Shown here one piece after another: positions 42,753 to 51,657 of a stretch of 61,782 nt of DNA; the stretch's first letter is position 1, and each line of letters opens with the position of its first letter. The notes beneath the pieces are model-generated. The model saw nothing but the letters and a program-made list of their open reading frames with translations, made no database searches and was not told the DNA's origin. This DNA comes from Gemmatimonadaceae bacterium (GTDB lineage: Bacteria; Gemmatimonadota; Gemmatimonadetes; Gemmatimonadales; Gemmatimonadaceae). The DNA lies in contig JACCWE010000133.1 in the NCBI GenBank assembly GCA_013697785.1, positions 1-61,782 on the forward strand, written 5' to 3'. A program made the translations under genes and the position numbers.

Positions 42753-43484
42753 ATGGCACTCGCGGAGCGCACTCCCCCACTCTGGCGCCGGCTGATCGCG
42801 CGCCTCGACCCGCGCGCGTACCTCACGATCCATATCGTGATCGGCCTCGTCGTCTGCCTGCTCACGGCGTGGCTCTTCGCTGCGCTCCTCGACTCGGTGC
42901 GCGAGCACGACGTGCTCGTGCGCCGCGACCAGGCGCTCGCGGATTGGTTTCATCTCAACGGCACTCCACTCGGCTACCGACTCAACGTCATCATCAGCTT
43001 GATCGGATCGCCGATAGCAATGGCGGCGCTGTTCGCAGTGGTCGTGCTCTACCTGTGGCGCAAGAAGCAGCGTACGCTGATCGCTGCGTGGGTACTCTCC
43101 TATGTAGGCGGGACGATTCTCGACGGTGTGATGAAGGAGGTCATTCGTCGTCCCCGTCCGGAATACGCGACGCGCTTTCTCCACTTCAACAGCTGGAGTT
43201 TTCCTTCGGGACACTCGATGGGCTCGCTCATCGGCTTCGCGATGCTCGCCTATACGATCATCCAAATTGTGCCGGTCAAGAGCTTGGCGGCGGAGACCGG
43301 GATCTGGGCCGGTGCCTTCATCATGGTAGCGCTGGTCGGCTACAGCCGCATCTATCTCTCCGTGCACTATCTGAGCGACGTGATCGCCGGCTACACCCTT
43401 GGCGTACTCTGGCTCGCGGTCTGCTTCACCGGTCTGCAGATGGTGAGCCGACGTGCAGAGCTTCGTCGCACGCCGTCCACCTGA
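42753..43484 (+). CDS. PAP2-family membrane phosphatase
   Basis: This 243-aa inner-membrane protein has about six helices and the three phosphatase motifs: K-x6-R-P (K-E-V-I-R-R-P-R-P), P-S-G-H and S-R-x5-H-x3-D (S-R-I-Y-L-S-V-H-Y-L-S-D). Members hydrolyse lipid phosphates such as undecaprenyl pyrophosphate or phosphatidic acid. It is 15 bases after the hydrolase gene and may belong to the same transcript. The substrate is not determinable from sequence. Confidence 0.9.
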   Translation: MALAERTPPLWRRLIARLDPRAYLTIHIVIGLVVCLLTAWLFAALLDSVREHDVLVRRDQALADWFHLNGTPLGYRLNVIISLIGSPIAMAALFAVVVLYLWRKKQRTLIAAWVLSYVGGTILDGVMKEVIRRPRPEYATRFLHFNSWSFPSGHSMGSLIGFAMLAYTIIQIVPVKSLAAETGIWAGAFIMVALVGYSRIYLSVHYLSDVIAGYTLGVLWLAVCFTGLQMVSRRAELRRTPST

Positions 43485-43659
43485 GGCGGCGCTCGTCTAT
43501 CCGTTGAGCACCACGTGCGCGGGATCGAGCTCGCCAGTGTAGTACGACATGAGCGCCAATTCTCCCATTGCACCGGGATCACGCCGCGCGAGTGAACCTT
43601 TGGCGCCTGGCTGCTCGTAGTGCACTTCGAGCGCTGAGCCACCCGATTCGCCGGAGACG

Positions 43660-45225
43660 ATGACTACGACCTCGACGACAGCTCGCCAGCCGATCGCATC
43701 GCGCGCCATCGCGGCGTTGAGCGCGATCACCTTCGCGCTGCACGTGGTAGTCAATCGATTCTCGCCGTTCGGCTTCCAGCGTGATGAGTTCCTCTACATG
43801 GCGATGGGGGAACATCTGCGCCTCTGGCGGATGGACTTCCCGCCTTTCATCGCAATCATCTCGCAAGTCGAGCGTTTTCTGCTCGGCGATTCGATCGTAG
43901 CGATTCGCTTTCTGCCGGCGGTGACGGCAGGGTTGCTCGTGATGATGGCGGCGTTCGTCGCACGCGAGCTGGGTGGCGGCAAGTTCGCGCAGCTGCTCGC
44001 GGCCGTTGCGGTCGCGACGTCACCGTTGTTCCTGCGAGCGCCGGATCTCTTTCAGCCGGTAATTTTCGATCAGCTCTGGTGGACGCTGGCACTGTACGCG
44101 CTGATTCGGCTCGGCACGGGCGCGCCACGCGATGACACGCTCGCGACGGCCCCGCGATGGTGGATCGTGCTCGGCGTGGTGTGCGGAGTCGGGCTGCTGA
44201 CCAAGTTCTCGCTGCTCTTCTTCGGCGCGGCGCTGGTCGCGGCGTTGATCATCGCGCCACAGCGGCGCGTGCTGCTCACACCGTGGCCGTATGCGGCAGC
44301 CGTGCTCGCGTTCGCGATCGGGAGCCCGAGCTTCGTCGGCCAGCTGGCACTCGGCTATCCCGTAGCCGATCAGATGAAGACGCTGCAGGGATCGCAGCTC
44401 GCGCACGTGTCGCTCTTTTCTTTCGTGCTCGGCCAGCTGGTGTGGGGACCAGGAGTACTGCTCGCCCTTTGCGGTGCGCTCTTTCTGGTGATGACAAAGG
44501 GAATGCGGCCGTATCGTGCGGTTGGCTGGACGTGCATTGGCGCGTTCATGCTGCTGCTCGTGCTGCATGGTAAGTCGTACTACATCGGCCCGATCTTTCC
44601 CACGCTGTTCGGCGCTGGTGCGGTGCTCTTCGAACGATGGAGCGCGCGGCGGTCGGCTGTCCTTCGTGTCGGAACCATCGCCGCGCTGGTCGCGTACGCG
44701 GCGTATCTGGTGCCGATCGAGCTGCCGATCTTCTCGAAGGAGACGACTGCCGCGTACGTCGAACGAGCGGGACTCGGTGTGACGACGAAGACGAATCAGG
44801 GGAGCTCACTCCGACTCCCGCAGGACTACGCCGACATGCTCGGCTGGCCCGCGCTCGCAAACGCCGTCGCGCACGTGTACGACTCGCTGCCGCCCGCGAA
44901 GCGCGCGCAGGTGGTTATCGTTGGCGAGAACTACGGAGAGGCGGGAGCTCTCGAATTTTACGGGCCGAAGCTCGGGCTGCCGCGCGTGGTGAGCGCGGCG
45001 GGGAGCTATTGGTTCTTCGGTCCAGGGGAGAAGCCTGGCACTGTGGTGATCTCGCTCGGTGTCACGCAGCAGGACATGGAGAAATTCTTCGGCACTGTGA
45101 CGCCAGCCGGTCGCGTGCTGAACGACTGGGGCGTACCCGAGGAGCAGGACGTGTCCATTTACATAGGCGAGAATCCGAAGATGACGCTGCAGGAGCTGTG
45201 GCCGAAGCTCGCGGGCAGAAACTAA
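43660..45225 (+). CDS. GT39/ArnT-like membrane glycosyltransferase
   Basis: This 521-aa protein has about 11 hydrophobic segments. The N-terminal region (about 30-60) has 'G-F-Q-R-D-E-F-L-Y-M-A-M-G', the acidic 'D-E' that binds lipid-linked sugar in the PMT/ArnT (dolichyl-phosphate-mannose-protein mannosyltransferase) family. The C-terminal ~170 residues form a soluble periplasmic domain. It would transfer a sugar from a polyprenyl phosphate carrier to a lipid or protein on the periplasmic side. Acceptor and sugar are unknown. Confidence 0.82.
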   Translation: MTTTSTTARQPIASRAIAALSAITFALHVVVNRFSPFGFQRDEFLYMAMGEHLRLWRMDFPPFIAIISQVERFLLGDSIVAIRFLPAVTAGLLVMMAAFVARELGGGKFAQLLAAVAVATSPLFLRAPDLFQPVIFDQLWWTLALYALIRLGTGAPRDDTLATAPRWWIVLGVVCGVGLLTKFSLLFFGAALVAALIIAPQRRVLLTPWPYAAAVLAFAIGSPSFVGQLALGYPVADQMKTLQGSQLAHVSLFSFVLGQLVWGPGVLLALCGALFLVMTKGMRPYRAVGWTCIGAFMLLLVLHGKSYYIGPIFPTLFGAGAVLFERWSARRSAVLRVGTIAALVAYAAYLVPIELPIFSKETTAAYVERAGLGVTTKTNQGSSLRLPQDYADMLGWPALANAVAHVYDSLPPAKRAQVVIVGENYGEAGALEFYGPKLGLPRVVSAAGSYWFFGPGEKPGTVVISLGVTQQDMEKFFGTVTPAGRVLNDWGVPEEQDVSIYIGENPKMTLQELWPKLAGRN

Positions 45226-45367
45226 CGCTCTAGCAATCCGGCGAATCGGGAACTCGCGTCAGAGTCTGGCAAATTCTTTGGTCAGGAGACGACGCCCTCT
45301 CGCGAGGCGGGCATATTCGAACCCACACGAAGTCGGTCGACATTTCGATATCGCCGGAGGCAGCACC

Positions 45368-47062
45368 ATGTGCTCTCGCAGAGCTCGGGTCGGCACAGCG
45401 CATCTTTTCGCAGCGCTGATGCTCATCGCGTGGTCGAACGCGCGGGCGCAGGCTTCGCAGGCCGCACCCAGCACCTCCGCGGCGATGAGTCACTTCTATG
45501 GTGGTGACGCGGCTGGCGCGGCCCGGATTCTCGAGGCCATCACAACGGCGACACCGAACGACGCGAACGCATGGCGGCTTCTCGCACGCTGCTACCGGCA
45601 AATGGGGGAGCTCGACCGCGCCACTATCGCATATCGCAGAGCCATCGCGCTCGAGCCCAACGCGCCAGCGGCGCTATTCAATCTCGCCGGCGTGTATTCA
45701 CTGCGGGGAAATAGTGACAGCGCATTCGCACTTCTCGCGAAGGTGAAGGCATCCCATAACTACGACATGACGCAGCTCGCTGTCGATTCGGCGTACGTCA
45801 GCCTGCGACACGATCCTCGCTATCCATCGTTGCTCCCGAGCGCTGCGGATTTCGCTGCGTCGTTCACCGAGGAGGTCAAGGTCATCCGCGAACTCGACGG
45901 CGATTCAGCGGGCGATCAGTTCGGCTGGATCGCGCGCAGCATTGGCGACGTCGATCACGATGGGGTCGCGGACTTTGTGACATCGGCGCCGACAATGAAC
46001 ATCGCCGGTGCGAACGCCGGTCGCGTGTCTGCGTTTTCGAGCAAGGGCGGAAAGCTGTTGTGGAGCGTCTACGGCAAGCCAGGAGAACAGCTCGGCACAG
46101 GCCTCGAGAGTGCCGGTGACGTAGATGCTGACGGAACGGAGGATGTCATCGCTGGCGCACCCTACTCCGGTCGCAGCTACGTCTATTCCGGGAAGGACGG
46201 ACACCTCCTCTTCACGCTGAAGGCGGAGAACGTATCGGATGCATTCGGTGTTCACGTGTCGACCGCCGGCGATGTCGATCATGATGGCCGTGCGGATTTC
46301 ATCGTGGGAGCGCCGCAGAACTCCGCCGGCGGAAAGGGTGCGGGGCGAGCCTACGTCTACTCGGGCAAGGATGCGCACGTGCTGCTCACGCTCACCGGCG
46401 AGCGCGATGGCGATGCATTCGGAAGCACCGTCGCCGGGTATAGCGACGCGAAACGCAGCTTCGTCGTTGTGGGCGCACCTTCCGCCGGAGGCGGCAAGGC
46501 CGGGCGGACGTACGTCTACGAAGGGTTATCGAAAAAGCCGACGTTCATCATCGAGTCCGACTCCACGGGGCAAGCGCTCGGCGCGATGTTCGTCTCGGTT
46601 GCCGGCGACGTGAATGGCGATGGGGTGCCCGACGTGTACGCCTCCGACTACACGAACAGCGCGAAAGGGCCGTCCACCGGCCGCATCTACGTTCATTCCG
46701 GAAAGGATGGCGAGCGGTTGCTCACGCTCACCGGGGAAACGGCGGGTGAGGGCTTCGGCATCGGTCCGGCAACGGCGGGCGATGTCGATCATGACGGCTC
46801 GGCGGATCTCATCGTGGGATCGTGGCAGTACTCCGGGGCAGCCACTTCGGGCGGACGCGTGTATCTCTACTCGGGACGCGACGGGCATCTCATCAGGACG
46901 TACACGGATCGCATTCCCGGCGACACGTTCGGCTTCGACGCGGTTGGCATCGGCGATGTGGATGGCGACGGCACCTTGGACTTTCTGCTCACCGCGGCGT
47001 GGAGCGGTGTACACGGCAATCACTCGGGGCGTATTTTCATCGTGTCGAGCGGAGTGAAGTAG
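45368..47062 (+). CDS. Secreted TPR and FG-GAP (beta-propeller) protein
   Basis: This 564-aa protein has a signal peptide (about 1-29). TPR motifs (about 35-110: 'D-A-N-A-W-R-L-L-A-R-C-Y' and 'A-P-A-A-L-F-N-L-A-G-V-Y') are followed by six to seven FG-GAP repeats from about 170. These have calcium-binding 'D-V-D-H-D-G-x-A-D' or 'D-V-D-G-D-G-T-L-D' loops, forming an integrin-alpha-like propeller. An extracellular or outer-membrane-facing role in binding or assembly is likely. Function is unknown. A GGAGG precedes the ATG at 45368. Confidence 0.85.
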   Translation: MCSRRARVGTAHLFAALMLIAWSNARAQASQAAPSTSAAMSHFYGGDAAGAARILEAITTATPNDANAWRLLARCYRQMGELDRATIAYRRAIALEPNAPAALFNLAGVYSLRGNSDSAFALLAKVKASHNYDMTQLAVDSAYVSLRHDPRYPSLLPSAADFAASFTEEVKVIRELDGDSAGDQFGWIARSIGDVDHDGVADFVTSAPTMNIAGANAGRVSAFSSKGGKLLWSVYGKPGEQLGTGLESAGDVDADGTEDVIAGAPYSGRSYVYSGKDGHLLFTLKAENVSDAFGVHVSTAGDVDHDGRADFIVGAPQNSAGGKGAGRAYVYSGKDAHVLLTLTGERDGDAFGSTVAGYSDAKRSFVVVGAPSAGGGKAGRTYVYEGLSKKPTFIIESDSTGQALGAMFVSVAGDVNGDGVPDVYASDYTNSAKGPSTGRIYVHSGKDGERLLTLTGETAGEGFGIGPATAGDVDHDGSADLIVGSWQYSGAATSGGRVYLYSGRDGHLIRTYTDRIPGDTFGFDAVGIGDVDGDGTLDFLLTAAWSGVHGNHSGRIFIVSSGVK

Positions 47063-47096
47063 CCCGAGTTGCCCAGCCCGAACCGAGCTTTCCTCT

Positions 47097-47564
47097 TTGC
47101 CACACAACGGACTTCAGATCGTCGCCTACCGCGCCGAACATGGCGCCGCGTTTCGCGACCTCAATCTCGCCTGGATCGAGAAGTATTTCGCGGTCGAGGA
47201 GCGCGACGCGCGCGATCTCGGCGATCCGGAGACGTACATCCTCGCGCCGGGAGGATACGTCTTCATGGCGGAGCTCGATGGCGTGGCCGTCGGCACGGTC
47301 GCGCTGATGCGCGAAGCGGACGACGTCTTCGAGCTCGCGAAAATGACCGTCGCCGATTCCACGCGCGGTCTCGGAGCCGGCCGCGCGCTCGGGGAGGCTG
47401 CCATCGCGCACGCGCGAGCAATCGGCGCGAAGAAGATAGAGCTGCTGACGAATTCCGCCTCGGTGCCGGCGATCGCGCTCTACCATTCGCTCGGATTCGT
47501 CGATGTGCCACTCGGCAACACCGAGTACGCGCGCGCCGACGTGCACATGGTGCTCGAGCTGTAG
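47097..47564 (+). CDS. GNAT-family N-acetyltransferase
   Basis: This 155-aa protein has a GNAT core with an acetyl-CoA loop 'S-T-R-G-L-G-A-G-R-A-L' (the Q/R-x-x-G-x-G/A motif) near residues 89-99. A C-terminal 'N-S-A-S-V-P-A-I-A-L-Y-H-S-L-G-F' supplies the Asn/Tyr used for CoA binding. It acetylates an unknown amine. The start is a TTG at 47097 because no ATG lies nearby; it is 34 bases after the FG-GAP gene. Confidence 0.85.
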   Translation: MPHNGLQIVAYRAEHGAAFRDLNLAWIEKYFAVEERDARDLGDPETYILAPGGYVFMAELDGVAVGTVALMREADDVFELAKMTVADSTRGLGAGRALGEAAIAHARAIGAKKIELLTNSASVPAIALYHSLGFVDVPLGNTEYARADVHMVLEL

Positions 47565-47571
47565 CTCCGCG

Positions 47572-48060
47572 CTAGATCAGATTCTCGATCTGGCCAAGGT
47601 GATTGCGGTCGTGACCAGCCATCGTCTCGACGATGGTGAGAAACGTCATCTCCCCGCGCTCCGGATGCGTCACGATTTTCGACTCGGCTTCCGGACCGAC
47701 CGCGCGGATGAAGAGCAGGTTCCAGCGCCGGAACGCAGCGAAGGAGTCGAGCGCATCGCGCGCGTCCAACGCATGATAGGGGGTTGCCCATGCGTCCTGA
47801 TCGAATGGCTGAAGGACGTGGCGCTCCTCAGCGACCGTCTGACGTAAACGAAAGGCGAAGGTGATCTCGCAGTCCGCGAGGTGGCAGAGGATGTCGCGAA
47901 TACTCCATTTCCCGGGTGCGGGAGAGCGCGTGAGCTGCGCGTTATCGCAGTTCCGGACCAGTCGCGCGATCGTGACGGCGGTCATTTCGAGGACGTCGTG
48001 CGGACGTGCGTCGCCGAGGTATTTGGCGTAGGGGTTGAGCTGTGAAGCGGGTACGGGCAT
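47572..48060 (-). CDS. DinB-family protein
   Basis: This 162-aa four-helix protein has 'W-S-I-R-D-I-L-C-H-L-A-D-C-E' (first metal His) and 'T-I-V-E-T-M-A-G-H-D-R-N-H-L-G-Q-I' (two further His). These are the three-His metal site of DinB/YfiT-like proteins. They catalyse thiol-linked transfer or isomerisation reactions. The substrate is unknown. The ATG at 48060 (M-P-V-P-A-S-Q-L) is preferred over a start further upstream. Confidence 0.88.
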   Translation of the reverse strand: MPVPASQLNPYAKYLGDARPHDVLEMTAVTIARLVRNCDNAQLTRSPAPGKWSIRDILCHLADCEITFAFRLRQTVAEERHVLQPFDQDAWATPYHALDARDALDSFAAFRRWNLLFIRAVGPEAESKIVTHPERGEMTFLTIVETMAGHDRNHLGQIENLI

Positions 48061-48268
48061 TTGAGTCCTCCGGAAGGCGGGTAATTGAAGGCGGAGAAGC
48101 GAGCGCGTCAACTGTGTCGGACATGCGCGCTATCCTTTGGGGTCGCTTGATACGTGACCGACGGGCGTCTCGGTAGAACGCGCGCCGCACCCGCGTCGCC
48201 GCTGGTCGTCCAGAAAAAGAGCCGGCGGAAGGCGCTCGCACTCTGACCGAGCGAATCCAGCGGACCGA

Positions 48269-49441
48269 TCACTTCGGCCGCGTCTTCGCGAGCTCCACGA
48301 AGTAGCCCGTGCTTCCGATCCCGAGCAGGCGATTTCGCCACTCGGTGGCCGTCTTTCGATCAATGCGGCGCTCGTGCGTTCCGGGATTTCTTACCTCACG
48401 AAACTCGTCGAGTATCGCGGGGAGACTCCCCGTGAACCACTGGCCATTGTGCAGCAACGCCAGCAGCTCGCCGTTCAGCTGTTGCTCGCCGCCGATTACC
48501 CTGATGAGCTCCTGCAGCATCAGTGAGCGGAACTCCAGCAGATTCTCGGTGCGGCCGTCCATGTTGATGCTGCGCGCGGGCTTGGTCACGCGCCCGAGCG
48601 CAGTTCGCAGAATCGCGTTGACCTGAACCTCGAGCGCCTTCGAGAACGCGCCGATCACGGATCCGAAGTCGAACGCGGGATCGGCGCGATGCTCGCGAAA
48701 AAGCTGCTCGCCCGTCGCGATGAAGGTGCAGGCGGCGCGTTCGAGCGCGTTCCACGCCCGCTCGCCAATGACGTTGTCACGCAGCTCGCGCTCGACCGCC
48801 GCGATCCCCGTTCCGATGCTCGCATCGTGCTCCGCCCACAGCACGCCGCCCGTCAGTGAGTCGCGCTCGCGCTCGTCGAAGAAGTTGCGGCCATCGGGAC
48901 GGATCACGAAGAGCGGCAGATCCACCATGCCACCGTACAGTGATACCGGCCGATCATTGTAATGAACGTTTCCGAGCTTCTTGAGCTCCTGGATCACGGC
49001 CGGCATGTCATCGATGACGAGTCGCCGAATGTCGGCGAGCATGAACCAGTAGTCGCAGGTGAGCTCCTGATCCACATAGTAGGCCGGCACGTTGCCCTGC
49101 TCCGATTCCGGGAGCACGTCCTCGCGAATCTCGACTACGTCGGCCACGTACAGCGACCTGTAGTCGGTGAGATAGAGCTGCACCTCCTCATGCTCCGTTC
49201 GCGCGAGCTCCGCGGCGATGGCTCGCATCTCACTCACGTGTGCCTGCGGCTGCTGCCGGTTCTGCGACCGAACCTTCCCCCACCATACGTAGACGTCGTC
49301 CGCACGTACCTCGCCGGCATCAACGCGTCTGGCGAGGCCGAGGAGGATGGCGAGATGCTCGTCGATGGCATCGTTCGCGTACGAGGGATTCCAGACCGAG
49401 ACGAGATGAAGCCGGCGCGGCGAGCGTTGCGCATCGATCAT
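48269..49441 (-). CDS. Protein with HEPN-like C-terminus in a WYL operon
   Basis: This 390-aa cytoplasmic protein belongs to no family I recognise. The N-terminal half has conserved-looking aromatic motifs: 'L-V-S-V-W-N-P-S-Y', 'V-Y-V-W-W-G-K-V-R-S' and 'Y-L-T-D-Y-R-S-L-Y-V-A'. The C-terminal ~150 residues look helical and end with R351-N-P-G-T-H356, an R-x4-H motif like the catalytic signature of HEPN RNases. It is the last gene of a three-gene operon with two WYL regulators (ATGA overlap). A stress- or defence-linked RNase activity is therefore inferred, not shown. Confidence 0.55.
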   Translation of the reverse strand: MIDAQRSPRRLHLVSVWNPSYANDAIDEHLAILLGLARRVDAGEVRADDVYVWWGKVRSQNRQQPQAHVSEMRAIAAELARTEHEEVQLYLTDYRSLYVADVVEIREDVLPESEQGNVPAYYVDQELTCDYWFMLADIRRLVIDDMPAVIQELKKLGNVHYNDRPVSLYGGMVDLPLFVIRPDGRNFFDERERDSLTGGVLWAEHDASIGTGIAAVERELRDNVIGERAWNALERAACTFIATGEQLFREHRADPAFDFGSVIGAFSKALEVQVNAILRTALGRVTKPARSINMDGRTENLLEFRSLMLQELIRVIGGEQQLNGELLALLHNGQWFTGSLPAILDEFREVRNPGTHERRIDRKTATEWRNRLLGIGSTGYFVELAKTRPK

Positions 49442-50385
49442 GTGAGCATCGCGGTCAGTCGTTGCACGACCTCGCTCCGCAGCCCCTCTGGCTCCAGTAC
49501 CTCTGCGTCCGGCCCGTACTGCAACACGTGACGCACGGCCCAGTCGCGATCGGCCACCAGATGCGAGACGGTGATCGATTCGTCGTCATTCATCGCCGCC
49601 GACTCCCGCTCGGCGATCCATCGCGCGATGCGCGGCGAATAGCGAACGCGCATCGTCGCGATCTCGCGACCATTGAACGGGCGGTCGTTCGCGAGCACTT
49701 GCTCGAGGGCGAAGCCCGACGGCGCCTCGAACGAATCGGCGAGCAGCGTCGCCGATTCCATGCGATCGAGTCGATAGAAACGAAGCTCGCGCCCCTCGCT
49801 CGCCGCGCCGACTACGTACCACGTTCCGTGCGAGGAGATCGCCCCCAGCGGAGCGATCGTGCGCGCTGAGCTTTCGCGATCATCGCTCCCGCGGTAGCCG
49901 ATCGTCAGCTTGCGGTGCAGCGCAATCGCGTGGCGGATGGTCGCGAGCAGCGGAGAGTCGCTCCCCGCCGCCGGAGTCGAATGCCAGGGAAGCGACCCAG
50001 CGTCGAGCGGGAGCTTCACGATCAGCTTGCGAATGCGGGCCCGCGCGCGATCGATCGCGGCCCATTCGTCCGGCGCGGTCGTCGAGCGCAGCATCGCGAC
50101 GCCGAGCTCCAGCGCGCAGAGCTCCGGCACCGTCACCCGCATCGGCCGAAGGAAGTGCGACGCGCGAATCGCAACGCTTTCGGCGCCGAGCTCGATGCCG
50201 ATGCTCTCGATGAATCCGCCGGGGACATCGTCTCTGTCGGTGAGGGCAGTCAGGTCATCGAGCAGCGCCGCCGAATCGACTCCCGTGCGTTTCGCGAGCT
50301 CGGACAGCGACACTTCGGCGCGCTCCGCAAAGAGCGGGAGCGCGGCGAGAAGACGCCGCAGGCGGACCGAGGCGTCCGTCGTCAT
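49438..50385 (-). CDS. WYL-domain transcriptional regulator (second of a pair, PafC-like)
   Basis: This 315-aa protein has an N-terminal winged helix (about 1-65), a WYL domain (about 130-210: 'L-T-I-G-Y-R-G', 'A-P-L-G-A-I-S-S-H-G-T-W-Y-V-V-G' and 'F-Y-R-L-D-R-M') and a C-terminal WCX region. The canonical W-Y-L triplet appears as W-Y-V. WYL domains bind nucleic-acid ligands or serve as DNA-damage sensors, as in PafBC. The ATG overlaps the stop of the first WYL gene. Together they resemble PafB/PafC heteromers that activate DNA-repair genes in Actinobacteria. Confidence 0.85.
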   Translation of the reverse strand: MTTDASVRLRRLLAALPLFAERAEVSLSELAKRTGVDSAALLDDLTALTDRDDVPGGFIESIGIELGAESVAIRASHFLRPMRVTVPELCALELGVAMLRSTTAPDEWAAIDRARARIRKLIVKLPLDAGSLPWHSTPAAGSDSPLLATIRHAIALHRKLTIGYRGSDDRESSARTIAPLGAISSHGTWYVVGAASEGRELRFYRLDRMESATLLADSFEAPSGFALEQVLANDRPFNGREIATMRVRYSPRIARWIAERESAAMNDDESITVSHLVADRDWAVRHVLQYGPDAEVLEPEGLRSEVVQRLTAMLT

Positions 50386-51524
50386 GACGCAGCACCGGCG
50401 TACAGCGCGACCGTGCGCTCGATCGTCGCGCGATATTCGTCGACCAGCGACGGTGGCGAGATCGGCGCGACCTCGCCGGCGAAGGAGAGCGCCCAGCGCA
50501 CGAAGGCGTCGCGTCGCCGCACCTGGAAAGCGCGCTGTCGCGGTTGGCCCGATATCGCCACGCCGAGCTTCTCCGCGGCGCGCGTCGCGCCGCCGTCGCC
50601 GCGGAATTCGAGAATCATCTCTTCGGCATCGCCTTCGCCGATCTCCCATGGCTCGCGTGAGGTCGCGTGCTCAGTGAGATGAAAGGTGGCGGGAACCTTG
50701 AAGTCCGGCGTCTGGTGCCTGGTGCTGTTCGCAACGACATCCAGCATTCGGCTCACGCGGAAGTTGCGAACGCCGCTCTTCTCGATGTCGTGGGCCGCGA
50801 GATACCAGTGCCCCTGCTGAAAGAAGAGACCATACGGCTCGACCGTTCGCGAAGCACTCGCATCGTCGCGCCCGATGGTGCGATACGAGAAGGTGACGCG
50901 CTTCCGGCGGAGGAGCGCTTCTCCTATCGCACGCAGCGCATCCGCGTGCTGCGACTCACCGTCCATTCTGAGAGCTGGCCTCTCACGGTCCGCGAGCGCC
51001 GGTGCGAGGACGAGATCGAAGGTGAGCTTGCGGACCGCGGAATCGATGTCGGCGTTCAGGGCGGGATCGCCGAGTGAGCGCGCGAGGTCGCAGCCGCGAA
51101 GAACGGCGGTCATCTCGTCGGGCTCGAAGGCGAGCGTCGGCAACGATCGATAGCCCGCCTTCGGAACGGAGCGCGGCGTGGTGCGCGGCGCGGAGGCGAG
51201 CGTCAGAAACGGAAGGTACATCTCTCTCGCGTCGATCGAGTAGCGATGCTCGTCGTCCGTGTCGCTCTTGAGCTCCTCTATCGGGATACCGAAGGCGCGT
51301 AGCTCATCCTTGTCGCGCTCGAAGCTGCGATCGATGGACGCCTTTGCGGCGCCCCCTCCGTAACCGGGCACCTGAGTGCGCAGCTGTTCGGCCGTCACAC
51401 CGTATCGATGCGAGAGGAGGGCCGCGACGAGGTCGATCCAGCGTTGGAGCTTCACGCTGGATGGATTGAGCCTCGTAGATCGACCACCGATATCTTTCTT
51501 TCCGGCGGGGCTCGCCTTGCGCAT
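50382..51524 (-). CDS. WYL-domain transcriptional regulator (first of a pair, PafB-like)
   Basis: This 380-aa protein has a basic leader, then 'K-L-Q-R-W-I-D-L-V-A-A-L-L' starting a winged-helix region (to about 110). The WYL domain (about 190-290) has 'V-T-F-S-Y-R-T-I', 'P-Y-G-L-F-F-Q-Q-G-H-W-Y-L-A-A-H-D' (the W-Y-L triplet itself) and 'R-N-F-R-V-S-R-M', followed by the WCX region. It leads the WYL-WYL-HEPN operon and diverges from addB. The ATG at 51524 was chosen; a GTG 90 bases upstream or a later GTG before K-L-Q-R-W is possible. Confidence 0.85.
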   Translation of the reverse strand: MRKASPAGKKDIGGRSTRLNPSSVKLQRWIDLVAALLSHRYGVTAEQLRTQVPGYGGGAAKASIDRSFERDKDELRAFGIPIEELKSDTDDEHRYSIDAREMYLPFLTLASAPRTTPRSVPKAGYRSLPTLAFEPDEMTAVLRGCDLARSLGDPALNADIDSAVRKLTFDLVLAPALADRERPALRMDGESQHADALRAIGEALLRRKRVTFSYRTIGRDDASASRTVEPYGLFFQQGHWYLAAHDIEKSGVRNFRVSRMLDVVANSTRHQTPDFKVPATFHLTEHATSREPWEIGEGDAEEMILEFRGDGGATRAAEKLGVAISGQPRQRAFQVRRRDAFVRWALSFAGEVAPISPPSLVDEYRATIERTVALYAGAAS

Positions 51525-51579
51525 GGACTTCCGAGTATCGTGGAGAACGATCGAGCGAGGTACATCATATCCCCCGGCA

Positions 51580-51594
51580 CTGTCAGAGGGACAG
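51580..51594. promoter_or_regulatory. CTGTC-AGAGG-GACAG inverted repeat between the WYL operon and addB
   Basis: This is a perfect 5-bp inverted repeat in the 133-base divergent spacer. The CTGTCAGAG part also weakly resembles the TTGTCRGTG element of RecA-independent damage promoters that PafBC activates in mycobacteria. It is 64 bases upstream of the addB start. It is a candidate operator for the WYL pair; the resemblance is weak. Confidence 0.3.
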
Positions 51595-51657
51595 GGCAAG
51601 CTGCACTGGGGCACTTAAGTCACGGGGCTGACGCTTCGCCCACGCACACGGCGGGTC

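Noticed and set aside
43497-43866. Short minus-strand frames between the PAP2 and GT39 genes
   Set aside because: They overlap the start of the GT39 gene, have no ribosome site and no recognisable motif.
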